DNA from: Candidatus Poribacteria bacterium
GTDB taxonomy: Bacteria > Poribacteria > WGA-4E > WGA-3G
Direction: 5' to 3'
Length of the DNA: 32,728 nucleotides
Assembly: GCA_012270875.1 (NCBI GenBank)
Contig: JAAXHI010000057.1
Coordinates: 1-32,728, forward strand
Both the position numbers and the translations under genes were made by a program. The notes below the pieces were generated by a model. It was not told the DNA's origin. It saw only the letters and a program-made list of their open reading frames with translations, and did not search any database. This document shows positions 15,916 through 23,551 of this stretch, piece after piece. Positions within the stretch are counted from its first letter, which is position 1. Every line of letters starts with the position of its first letter.

Positions 15916-17190
15916 ATGTCGGATTTTAGGGCGATGTTTGTAGGTTTCCCAAATTTTAATATATCTGAAGGTTTCTTTCCCAATATAAACTTACAAGAAA
16001 AACTCAATTGGGCAGAGGAATTTATACAGAATGTTTTAATCCCACGACTTCCTGAAGCGATCGCTGCACACTTTCCTGTAGAGTTAGGCACAGTGCTTGT
16101 CATGTTCGCATGTGCAGGTATTTTCGTCGGAGTCGTCCCGCTACTTCCTTTATTTTTGGTGCTTGCAGAGCGAAAAGTCGCCGCCCGTTTCCAAAATCGG
16201 ACAGGTCCCATGCGTGTCGGACCTTGGGGGACACTCCAAACGTTAGCCGACGGTATCAAACTTATTTTCAAAGAGGATTTTATCCCACCACAAGGCGATA
16301 AACTCCTTTTCCTGCTTGCCCCTTATATCATTTTCGCCTGCTCTTTCGCTGTTTTCGCTGCCATTCCGTTTGGGCAAAACATCTTGGTTAGCCCTTTTAA
16401 TATCGGAATCTTCTATATCATGGCGATCTCCTCTGTGATCGTCATGGGTGTGATTATGGCAGGTTGGTCTTCAAACAGTAAATGGTCACTGTTGGGTTCT
16501 TTACGTTCCGCCGCCCAAATCGTTAGCTACGAAATCCCGCTCGGTCTCTCTATCCTGACAGTCGTCATGCTCGTGGAAAGTTTGAACATGCAGGAGATTG
16601 TAGCGAGTCAATCCAACGGTGTTTTCAGTTGGCTCATCTTCCGGACACCTTTTACCTTTATCGCATTCTTTATCTTCTTTATTTCTGCCATTGCTGAGGT
16701 GAACCGGACACCCTTTGACTTGCCCGAAGCCGAATCTGAAATCGTCGCAGGTTTTCATACTGAATACAGCGGAATGCGGTTCGCGCTCTTCTTCATCGCT
16801 GAATACGCGAACATGTTCGCCGTAAGCGCAATCGCTGTGACACTCTTCCTCGGCGGTTGGGAAGGTGCTTTACCGGGTTACGATATTCTCGGTGGACTTC
16901 CCGGTTTCGTTATCAAAACCCTCGCACTCGTCTTCTTGATGATGTGGCTGAGATGGACACTGCCACGCTTACGCGTAGATCAACTGATGAATCTCTGCTG
17001 GAAGTACTTCATCCCGATCGCCTTCTTCAACATCTTAGGCACCGGCATTTGGGGGCTCATTTTTCCAGAGGATACGCTCGTTAGCATTATTATCAGCTGT
17101 GCAATTATCTATATTGGACTTATTGTCGCATACACGATTGCTGGACGAACACTGGCGCAAAAGCCGGAACCACAACCGAGTTCGGTGTAA
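15916..17190 (+). CDS. nuoH: NADH-quinone oxidoreductase subunit H
   Basis: NuoH is the polytopic subunit at the entrance of the quinone channel. The 424 residues include about eight membrane segments and the conserved loops ERKVAARFQNRTGPMRVGPW, GTLQTLADGIKLIFKEDFIP, EVNRTPFDLPEAESEIVAGF and HTEYSGMRFALFFIAEY. An N-terminal extension of about 55 residues (up to HFPVELGT) precedes the first membrane helix. AAGGAG is five bases before the ATG at 15916. The neighbouring gene 17207-17725 starts 16 bases later. Confidence 0.97.
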   Translation: MSDFRAMFVGFPNFNISEGFFPNINLQEKLNWAEEFIQNVLIPRLPEAIAAHFPVELGTVLVMFACAGIFVGVVPLLPLFLVLAERKVAARFQNRTGPMRVGPWGTLQTLADGIKLIFKEDFIPPQGDKLLFLLAPYIIFACSFAVFAAIPFGQNILVSPFNIGIFYIMAISSVIVMGVIMAGWSSNSKWSLLGSLRSAAQIVSYEIPLGLSILTVVMLVESLNMQEIVASQSNGVFSWLIFRTPFTFIAFFIFFISAIAEVNRTPFDLPEAESEIVAGFHTEYSGMRFALFFIAEYANMFAVSAIAVTLFLGGWEGALPGYDILGGLPGFVIKTLALVFLMMWLRWTLPRLRVDQLMNLCWKYFIPIAFFNILGTGIWGLIFPEDTLVSIIISCAIIYIGLIVAYTIAGRTLAQKPEPQPSSV

Positions 17191-17206
17191 GATATGAGGT
17201 AAGACT

Positions 17207-17725
17207 ATGAACGCTGTCACGGGCATCTTGCGAAGCACGAAACAGGAAAAAATCGCATGGGTTAAAAAACAACTACCTGCTATTCTTATAATTCTGCTTA
17301 TCGCAGCGGATAACATGGTTACGCATAGTATCAGTGGACATTGGGTGCCTATTTTGGGATTCGTTTTAGGAGCGAGTCTAATGTGCTTCGGTTTCTTCCA
17401 AGTATTTCCACTGTTCCGTGAAATAAGAATCAAGGAGGTAGCGGGACCAGAAAGAATCGCATGGATCTCAGGACTGTCGCTATTGATTCTCGGAGGCGTG
17501 ATCGTAATCCTGAACAATTCAATAGCCTTGATTTTTAACGTTCAGTGGCTATATGCCTCGTGGGGATCCATTGTTTTCGGTTTAGGCTTGATATGTATCG
17601 GTTACTGGACACTGACGTTGTTCAGTGAACTATTCAAAGGCGACCGTAAATGGAAATTTATGGGGATTTTTTTCCACAGTCTGTTGCTTGTCGGGATAAT
17701 CTTTAAATTCGGGTTTGGCTGGTAA
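17207..17725 (+). CDS. four-TM membrane protein of unknown function inside the nuo operon
   Basis: This 172-residue protein lies between nuoH and nuoI where no gene is normally found. It has a basic N-terminal helix (LRSTKQEKIAWVKKQ) and four hydrophobic segments at about 24-40, 46-66, 84-105 and 115-138, then a short hydrophobic segment near the C-terminus (about 152-170). No residues typical of a complex I subunit are seen. GAGG precedes the ATG at 17207. Tight spacing (16 bases after nuoH, 33 before nuoI) points to co-expression; it could be an accessory subunit, an assembly factor or a passenger. I do not recognise a family. Confidence 0.75.
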   Translation: MNAVTGILRSTKQEKIAWVKKQLPAILIILLIAADNMVTHSISGHWVPILGFVLGASLMCFGFFQVFPLFREIRIKEVAGPERIAWISGLSLLILGGVIVILNNSIALIFNVQWLYASWGSIVFGLGLICIGYWTLTLFSELFKGDRKWKFMGIFFHSLLLVGIIFKFGFGW

Positions 17726-17758
17726 GAAAAAACTACAGATTCACAAGGAATATTCGTT

Positions 17759-18478
17759 ATGGACAAGTATCTACGAAATATCTACAGAGGCGTTTACACT
17801 GTACTCGTCGGTATGCGAGTGACAATCAGGCAGTTCTTTGAACCGAACGTCACGCATCAATATCCGTACGAACACGACTATGAAAAGAAGCGGAACGTCC
17901 GAGAGATTCCGAAGGGGTATCGCGGGCAGCTCTACAACCGCACTGAAGACTGTATCGGATGCAAAAAGTGCGAAATGATCTGTCCCGTCGATTGCATTGC
18001 TATTGATGCTACTAAACTCCCGAAAGGCGAACAACTCTGGGATAGCATGAACGTTATCCATCTCAAAGACGGTCAGGAGATTATCGGCATCATCGAAGGC
18101 GACGACAAAGAGGTAAAATCCGAAGATTCAATAACCGTTACGAACATCACTTCTCGTCAAGGTCAGCAAGAAGTTATAGATCGCCTTGAACCAGCGGCGG
18201 ATGAGAGTCGAACGCAAACTTTTTCAAGTGACGCGATATCGCGGATTGTTACGCGAAATCCTGTCGTTTTTTATCTTGACAAGTTCGATATCGACATGTC
18301 CCTCTGTATGTATTGTGGACTCTGTACCGAAGTCTGTCCGACAGAGTGCCTTACCATGAAGGACACCCTTGAAGGCATCGAGTACTCCAAATTTGATCGG
18401 TCAGATCTCATCTTCAGTTTTGACAAGCAGGAGATGTACGATAGCGTTAAGACAGAAGACGCGAATGCCGCAGATTAG
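17759..18478 (+). CDS. nuoI: NADH-quinone oxidoreductase subunit I with a domain-sized insertion
   Basis: NuoI carries the two 4Fe-4S clusters N6a and N6b. Ligands are Cys65, 68, 71, 75 (CIGCKKCEMICP) and Cys183, 186, 189, 193 (CMYCGLCTEVCP). The N-terminal amphipathic helix (YRGVYTVLVGMRVTIRQFF) and RGQLYN are normal. The distance between the two cluster motifs is 107 residues, against about 28 in E. coli NuoI as I remember it. The extra stretch (about 91-167) contains HLKDGQEIIGIIEGDD, SITVTNI and SSDAISRIVTRN, which looks like a small beta-rich LKDG..I.G..-type module. AAGGAA lies before the ATG. The protein is 239 residues against about 160-180 for typical NuoI. Confidence 0.95.
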   Translation: MDKYLRNIYRGVYTVLVGMRVTIRQFFEPNVTHQYPYEHDYEKKRNVREIPKGYRGQLYNRTEDCIGCKKCEMICPVDCIAIDATKLPKGEQLWDSMNVIHLKDGQEIIGIIEGDDKEVKSEDSITVTNITSRQGQQEVIDRLEPAADESRTQTFSSDAISRIVTRNPVVFYLDKFDIDMSLCMYCGLCTEVCPTECLTMKDTLEGIEYSKFDRSDLIFSFDKQEMYDSVKTEDANAAD

Positions 18479-18532
18479 AAGGATCGCCATAAGCCAAACC
18501 ACCGTGCCTTAACCGCAAGGTAAATTGAAAAT

Positions 18533-19051
18533 ATGGAATTTACGCTTAAAAATTTTATTTTTTACGGCTTCGCACTTATGACAGTTGCCTCAGCACTCCT
18601 TGTCGTCACGGTGCGAAACATCGTCCACGCGGCGTTTTCACTGATGGTGACGCTCTTCGGTGTCGCTGGACTTTACGTCTTCTTACAGGCGGATTTCCTT
18701 GCCGCAACACAAGTGATCGTCTACGTCGGCGGTATCCTTGTCCTCATCTTATTCGGTGTCATGATGACAAGTGGTCGCTTAGAGATGCAGATTCACATTG
18801 AGCGCGGGCAGCTGCTCCTCGGTGGTCTTGTTTCCTTGGCACTCCTCACGCTGCTCTTGACCGTTATCGCCAATACACCTGCATGGAAAAACCTCACTGA
18901 TGATGGCACAGAACTCCCACCGACAACGGAGCGCATTGGTGAACTGATCCTGAATGGACCGTTCCTCCTTCCGTTTGAGGTAGTCTCCGTACTGCTGTTA
19001 GTCGCGTTAATCGGAGCCACCCTGATCTCCCGAAAGGAGGTTAGGGACTAA
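18533..19051 (+). CDS. nuoJ: NADH-quinone oxidoreductase subunit J
   Basis: This 172-residue subunit has five membrane segments. The family hallmarks are the pi-bulge helix with QVIVYVGGILVLILFGVMM and the preceding LFGVAGLYVFLQADFLAATQ. A periplasmic or loop region (WKNLTDDGTELPPTTERIGE) and a final helix (PFEVVSVLLLVALIGATLIS, then RKEVRD) complete it. AAGGT lies about 13 bases before the ATG, inside a leader resembling that of nuoD. nuoK starts three bases after its stop. Confidence 0.95.
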   Translation: MEFTLKNFIFYGFALMTVASALLVVTVRNIVHAAFSLMVTLFGVAGLYVFLQADFLAATQVIVYVGGILVLILFGVMMTSGRLEMQIHIERGQLLLGGLVSLALLTLLLTVIANTPAWKNLTDDGTELPPTTERIGELILNGPFLLPFEVVSVLLLVALIGATLISRKEVRD

Positions 19052-19054
19052 AAA

Positions 19055-19363
19055 ATGACCTTACAACACTATCTCGTTATCAGTGCGATTCTGTTTACAC
19101 TCGGTATTTTCGCTGTCTTGACGCGTCGAAACGCCATCAGTATTTTGATGGGTATTGAACTTATTCTTAATTCGTGTAATCTCAACTTCGCCGCATTCTC
19201 ACGTTTTATGACACCGCCAGAAGACATCAGCGGACAAATTATCGCTATCTTCGGGATTGTGCTTGCCGCAGCGGAAGCCGCTGTTTTCTTAGCCATCATC
19301 CTCGCTATCTACCGCGAATTCGGTAGCATACGTCCCGACGAAGTGGATACTTTAAAAGGTTGA
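19055..19363 (+). CDS. nuoK: NADH-quinone oxidoreductase subunit K
   Basis: This is an MrpC-like 102-residue subunit with three membrane segments. The two membrane glutamates used in proton transfer are visible in MGIELILNSCNLNF (Glu36 region) and AAAEAAVFLAIIL (Glu72 region). The C-terminal DEVDTLKG is a family-typical ending. AAAGGAGG lies at 19034-19041, inside the end of nuoJ, so translation of J and K is probably coupled. Confidence 0.96.
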   Translation: MTLQHYLVISAILFTLGIFAVLTRRNAISILMGIELILNSCNLNFAAFSRFMTPPEDISGQIIAIFGIVLAAAEAAVFLAIILAIYREFGSIRPDEVDTLKG

Positions 19364-19420
19364 TAATTCATTTGCAGTTAAAAGTTCGATTCAATCAGGC
19401 ATCGTCGATTTTGTTAGAAA

Positions 19421-19448
19421 TCCGCTTGCAACAACAGCAGCAAGCGGA
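19421..19448 (+). promoter_or_regulatory. hairpin immediately before the nuoL ribosome site
   Basis: TCCGCTTGC (19421-19429) and GCAAGCGGA (19440-19448) form a perfect 9-bp stem with a ten-base loop. AGGAGG of nuoL begins three bases after the stem (19451). There is no T-run, so it is more likely a translation- or stability-affecting RNA structure than a terminator. Confidence 0.6.
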
Positions 19449-19472
19449 CCAGGAGGCACATAGTTAAAAAGT

Positions 19473-21701
19473 ATGGTTGTACCGTTAATAAGTCTCATCT
19501 TACTCTGTCCTCTTGCCGCGTTTGCGATTTTCGGGCTTTTAGGCTTAGCGAATCGGCGGTTCCCCCGACAGGACTACCTATCCACTATAGCAATGCTCGT
19601 CGCACTCGTCTGTTCGTTCTTGCTCTTGCGAGAGGTGGTCCCCAATCCAGAACCACACACCCTTAACTGGATATCACTCGGTGGTGTGACCTTCTCCATG
19701 GGTTTCTACTTGGACAGCGTCACCGTAATCATGCTGATTGTTGTCACACTCGTCAGCAGCCTCGTCCATATCTTCTCTATGGGCTACATGCACGGTGACC
19801 CGAGGTATCCACGGTTCTTTGCTTACCTATCGCTTTTCTCCTTCTCAATGCTATTTCTGGTTGTATCGGACAACCTGCTCGGCATCTATATCGGTTGGGA
19901 ACTCGTCGGACTCTGCTCCTATCTGCTCATCGGCTTCTGGTTTGAAAAGGACTCCGCAGCGAACGCATGTAAAAAGGCGTTCTTGACAACACGTGTCGGT
20001 GATGTCGGCATGTTCATCGGTATGATGATGCTCTTCACCAAATTTGACACACTCTCGCTCTACGGAGAAGGCGGTATCTTTGCCCAAGCCGCTGCGCAAT
20101 TAAGCACAGCCGATATGGTTTGGCTCTCCATTGCGGGGGTTCTCATCTTTTGTGGTGCCATTGGTAAATCCGCACAGATGCCGCTCCATACATGGCTTCC
20201 CGATGCGATGGAAGGTCCTACACCCGTCAGTGCGTTGATCCACGCCGCCACGATGGTCGCCGCTGGTGTCTATCTCACGGCTCGGATGTTCCCGATTCTG
20301 ACAGAAACCTCGTCTCTGGTCATCGCTTATGTCGGTGGTATCACCGCAATCGTCGCTGCGACGATTGCTATTGTTCGATTCGACATCAAACGCGTTTTGG
20401 CATACTCTACAATCAGCCAATTGGGATACATGATGTTAGCAATTGGCGCAGGCAGCTATGTCGCTGGACTTTTTCACCTGACAACGCACGCCTTTTTCAA
20501 GGCACTGCTCTTCCTCGGTTCCGGTAGCGTCATCCACGCCTTCCACGCCATGCACGCTCACGCACACGATGACGAACACGACCACGCGCATGAACACGAG
20601 CAAGGTGACCACGATGCACACGGACACGAACACGGTGAAGATTCTGATTCAGGACATATCCTCGGTTCTGAGATCCCACCAGACCAAGATATGCGTAACA
20701 TGGGCGGACTCCGCCACAAAATGCCGATTACTTTTGTCACGATGCTCATCGCAACGTTGTCTATCTCCGGCGTGCCGTTTATCTTCTCCGGGTTCTGGAG
20801 CAAAGATAAAATCTTAGCTGGTGTGCTGGGACGCGCAATGGAGTGGAGCTCCGTACATCACTACATCCTGTTCATAATGGCACTCTCTGCAGCAGGAATT
20901 ACAGCGTTCTATATGTTCCGACTGATTTTTATGACCTTTTTCGGTGAACCGCGCAATCAAGAGATGCACGAGATGGCACACGAATCTCCGAAGTCAATGA
21001 CGGTGCCACTTATCGTCTTGGCGGTCCTGAGTTTTCCCGTTGTGAATACACTCTGGTTCAACAAAGACTATGTAAAACCGCCACCACAACCACATCTTCA
21101 CGCACCACAACACGCATACCTCGCACCTGACAGTAAAACAGGTGGACAGAGCGTCGCGTTATCACTCTTTGGCGTTTCAGAGGCAGTGGCAGCGGAAGAA
21201 GACAGTGCACACGGAGACGATGGGCACCATGGACACGGTCCCGCACATACTATCGCAATGGTGCTATCTATCATCGTCGCAGGGTTAGGTATATTCCTTT
21301 CGTGGCTGTTCTACCATAGACGAACCTTGTCTGCCGAATCCGTCGCAACGACTTTCCGACCGATCTACAACCTGTTTTGGCACAAATACTACTTCGACGA
21401 GTTCTACGACGGTGTGCTGGTCGCGCTGACAGTGTGGAAATCACGGCTTTTCGCGCAATTCGATGGAAGTGTCGTCGATGGCATTATCAACGGTGTCGGA
21501 ACAGTAACGCGAGATATTCTCGCCGCCTTTGTAGGGTTTTTCGATAACCGTGTCGTTGATGGGTTTGTCAATCGCGTCGCTCAGGTCACCTGGGCAGTCG
21601 GTGGTAGAGTCCGCCGTATTCAGACGGGTGCGATTCAAACATATCTTTTCGTTGTGCTGGCAGGGATTGTGTTGCTAATCTTAATTTTCCGGGTTTTATA
21701 A
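19473..21701 (+). CDS. nuoL: NADH-quinone oxidoreductase subunit L with His-rich insertions
   Basis: This is the distal antiporter-like proton-pumping subunit, 742 residues against about 610-660 usually. Core motifs are present: YIGWELVGLCSYLLIGFW, GAIGKSAQMPLHTWLPDAME, GPTPVSALIHAATMVAAGVY and FDIKRVLAYSTISQLGYM. After the helix ending SVIHAFHAMH, an extra stretch (about 361-403) is extremely rich in His, Asp and Glu, placed just before DQDMRNMGGL. A second His/Gly/Asp cluster (DSAHGDDGHHGHGPAH) lies near 571-586 before the C-terminal helices. The lateral helix region and last helix are present. AGGAGG is 16 bases before the ATG, a long spacing. Confidence 0.96.
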   Translation: MVVPLISLILLCPLAAFAIFGLLGLANRRFPRQDYLSTIAMLVALVCSFLLLREVVPNPEPHTLNWISLGGVTFSMGFYLDSVTVIMLIVVTLVSSLVHIFSMGYMHGDPRYPRFFAYLSLFSFSMLFLVVSDNLLGIYIGWELVGLCSYLLIGFWFEKDSAANACKKAFLTTRVGDVGMFIGMMMLFTKFDTLSLYGEGGIFAQAAAQLSTADMVWLSIAGVLIFCGAIGKSAQMPLHTWLPDAMEGPTPVSALIHAATMVAAGVYLTARMFPILTETSSLVIAYVGGITAIVAATIAIVRFDIKRVLAYSTISQLGYMMLAIGAGSYVAGLFHLTTHAFFKALLFLGSGSVIHAFHAMHAHAHDDEHDHAHEHEQGDHDAHGHEHGEDSDSGHILGSEIPPDQDMRNMGGLRHKMPITFVTMLIATLSISGVPFIFSGFWSKDKILAGVLGRAMEWSSVHHYILFIMALSAAGITAFYMFRLIFMTFFGEPRNQEMHEMAHESPKSMTVPLIVLAVLSFPVVNTLWFNKDYVKPPPQPHLHAPQHAYLAPDSKTGGQSVALSLFGVSEAVAAEEDSAHGDDGHHGHGPAHTIAMVLSIIVAGLGIFLSWLFYHRRTLSAESVATTFRPIYNLFWHKYYFDEFYDGVLVALTVWKSRLFAQFDGSVVDGIINGVGTVTRDILAAFVGFFDNRVVDGFVNRVAQVTWAVGGRVRRIQTGAIQTYLFVVLAGIVLLILIFRVL

Positions 21702-21714
21702 GGATGGACTTGCC

Positions 21715-21891
21715 ATGGGACCGTTTAAACTGCTCCTGTTTTCTGTACCACTGCTTGGTGCTACTATCACTTGGCTGCTCGTCCGCCATCGGAACTTTGA
21801 AACGCGGCGTAAGACAGGAGAGATTTTCCTTGTACTCGCTCCAATTGTGACGCCAGTCCTTTTGCTTATACTCTATTTGATTTCCCGATAA
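21715..21891 (+). CDS. 58-residue two-TM protein between nuoL and nuoM
   Basis: An open frame in the nuoL-nuoM gap gives MGPFKLLLFSVPLLGATITW at the start and PVLLLILYLISR at the end. It has two hydrophobic segments (about 4-23 and 37-56) around a basic loop (VRHRNFETRRKTGE). AAGGA at about 21700-21704 lies some ten bases before the ATG, overlapping the nuoL stop region, and nuoM's own AAGGAGG follows the stop by six bases. The spacing suggests a genuine small operon gene. No family is recognised; it could be a small accessory membrane subunit. Confidence 0.62.
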   Translation: MGPFKLLLFSVPLLGATITWLLVRHRNFETRRKTGEIFLVLAPIVTPVLLLILYLISR

Positions 21892-21915
21892 CGGGATAAG
21901 GAGGATTCCCGTAAG

Positions 21916-23418
21916 ATGTTATTGTCGCTAATGATTTTTGTCCCGTTGCTGGGAATGATTGCTGTTTTACTGCTGCCGCGTGAGTCAGAGGAACTCGTTA
22001 AACGCGTTACGCTCCTCTTTACACTCATTCCACTCGCGCTCGCAGTGTACTTATTTATATCCTACGACCGATCAACCGCTGGCACGCAGTACGTCGCCAA
22101 TGTCCCTTGGATTGAGGCATTCAATATCCAATATCACATTGGGATTGACGGCCTCAGCGTGACGCTGCTGCTCCTCACAGCACTCTTAGGTCCGATCTGT
22201 GTCATCGCCTCTTGGCGCAACATAGAAAAGGGTATTAAGGCATATATGGCTCTGTTCCTGCTCCTTGAGACAGGAATGCTCGGCTTCTTCGCGGCGTTAG
22301 ACCTTTTCTTGTTCTATGTCTTCTTTGAGCTGACACTGCTACCGATGTATTTCCTCATCGGTGTCTGGGGAGGACCGCGTCGTGAATACGCTGCGATTAA
22401 GTTCTTCCTCTATACCCTCTTCGGTAGTGTGCTGATGTTGGTTGCAATGATAGCGGTTTACCTAAACAGCGGCGATCCGGGGGCACGGACATTCGATATT
22501 CCGACCCTCATTGCGTTAGCCTCGACAGCAGGACACGCCCTTAACGATCTAAACTTCCAGATATGGGTATTCATCGGTTTCTTTATCGGATTTGCCGTTA
22601 AAGTCCCGATTTTCCCCTTCCATACTTGGCTTCCCGATGCACACGTCGAAGCACCGACAGCCATTAGTGTTATCCTGGCAGGTATCCTCTTAAAAATGGG
22701 AACTTACGGACTGGTGCGGATAAACATGGCAATGTTCCCGCAAGGGTTAGACCACTTTACGAACGGCGTAGGGTTCTGGGGCAACAGCCTCGCACTTCTT
22801 GGGTTTATCAATATCGTCTACGGTTCCTTCTGCGCACTGGCACAAACCGACTTTAAGAAACTGGTGGCGTATTCGAGTATTGGACACATGGGATTCGTTA
22901 TTTTGGGGCTTGCCGCTCGAAATGACAGCGGTATCACAGGTGCGATTCTCCAGATGTTTAACCACGGGGTCATCAGTGCGATGCTCTTCCTACTCGTCGG
23001 TGTTCTCTACGACAGGGCACACCACCGTGAAATCAACGGTTTTGGCGGCTTGGGAAGCAGAATGCCCGTCTACACAGGCATCACGACGCTCGCTTTTATG
23101 GCTTCTCTCGGACTACCCGGCTTGAGTGGATTCGTCGGTGAGGCACTCTCTCTACTCGGTGCCTACGACAAATTCAAGATGCTAACCATCTTATCCACAA
23201 TCGGCATTGTTGTCGGTGCCGCATACTTCCTCTGGACGCTGCAACGGGTCTTCTTAGGGACACTTAACCCAAAATATGAAGAACTCCCAGAAATCAACGG
23301 ACGTGAAATCCTGACACTCGTACCCCTCGGTATCCTAACAATCGTACTCGGTGTCTGGCCCAACTTCGCTATTGATATGTTCAGGGAATCCGTTACCAAC
23401 CTTATAAATCTATTGTAG
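21916..23418 (+). CDS. nuoM: NADH-quinone oxidoreductase subunit M
   Basis: This is an antiporter-like proton-pumping subunit of 500 residues with about 14 membrane segments. Diagnostic motifs are FYVFFELTLLPMYFLIGVWG (with the key Glu), GFAVKVPIFPFHTWLPDAHV (key Lys), EAPTAISVILAGILLKMGTY and FKKLVAYSSIGHMGFV, then MFNHGVISAMLFLLVG. YHIGIDGLSVTLLLLTALLG near the N-terminus is also typical. AAGGAGG (21898-21904) precedes the ATG. Confidence 0.97.
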   Translation: MLLSLMIFVPLLGMIAVLLLPRESEELVKRVTLLFTLIPLALAVYLFISYDRSTAGTQYVANVPWIEAFNIQYHIGIDGLSVTLLLLTALLGPICVIASWRNIEKGIKAYMALFLLLETGMLGFFAALDLFLFYVFFELTLLPMYFLIGVWGGPRREYAAIKFFLYTLFGSVLMLVAMIAVYLNSGDPGARTFDIPTLIALASTAGHALNDLNFQIWVFIGFFIGFAVKVPIFPFHTWLPDAHVEAPTAISVILAGILLKMGTYGLVRINMAMFPQGLDHFTNGVGFWGNSLALLGFINIVYGSFCALAQTDFKKLVAYSSIGHMGFVILGLAARNDSGITGAILQMFNHGVISAMLFLLVGVLYDRAHHREINGFGGLGSRMPVYTGITTLAFMASLGLPGLSGFVGEALSLLGAYDKFKMLTILSTIGIVVGAAYFLWTLQRVFLGTLNPKYEELPEINGREILTLVPLGILTIVLGVWPNFAIDMFRESVTNLINLL

Positions 23419-23440
23419 GCGATATAGGAGGTTTTTTTGT

Positions 23441-23551
23441 ATGGACTGTAGCCACACAGGTTTAGTTATTCAAAGGTCTCACTCACGATCGCCTTACACA
23501 CGCTGTGGATCTACAATTTCAGTTGACGGGAGGAACGCATGGAATCTTTAA
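23441..23551 (+). CDS. possible 36-residue leader ORF overlapping the nuoN start
   Basis: AGGAGG (23427-23432), the best ribosome site in this gap, is eight bases before an ATG opening a 36-codon frame (MDCSHTGLVIQRSHSRSPYT and on). Its stop lies inside nuoN, 13 bases past the nuoN ATG, in a different frame. The peptide has no recognisable features. It could be a leader that couples translation to nuoN, or an accidental frame behind a relic ribosome site. Confidence 0.3.
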   Translation: MDCSHTGLVIQRSHSRSPYTRCGSTISVDGRNAWNL

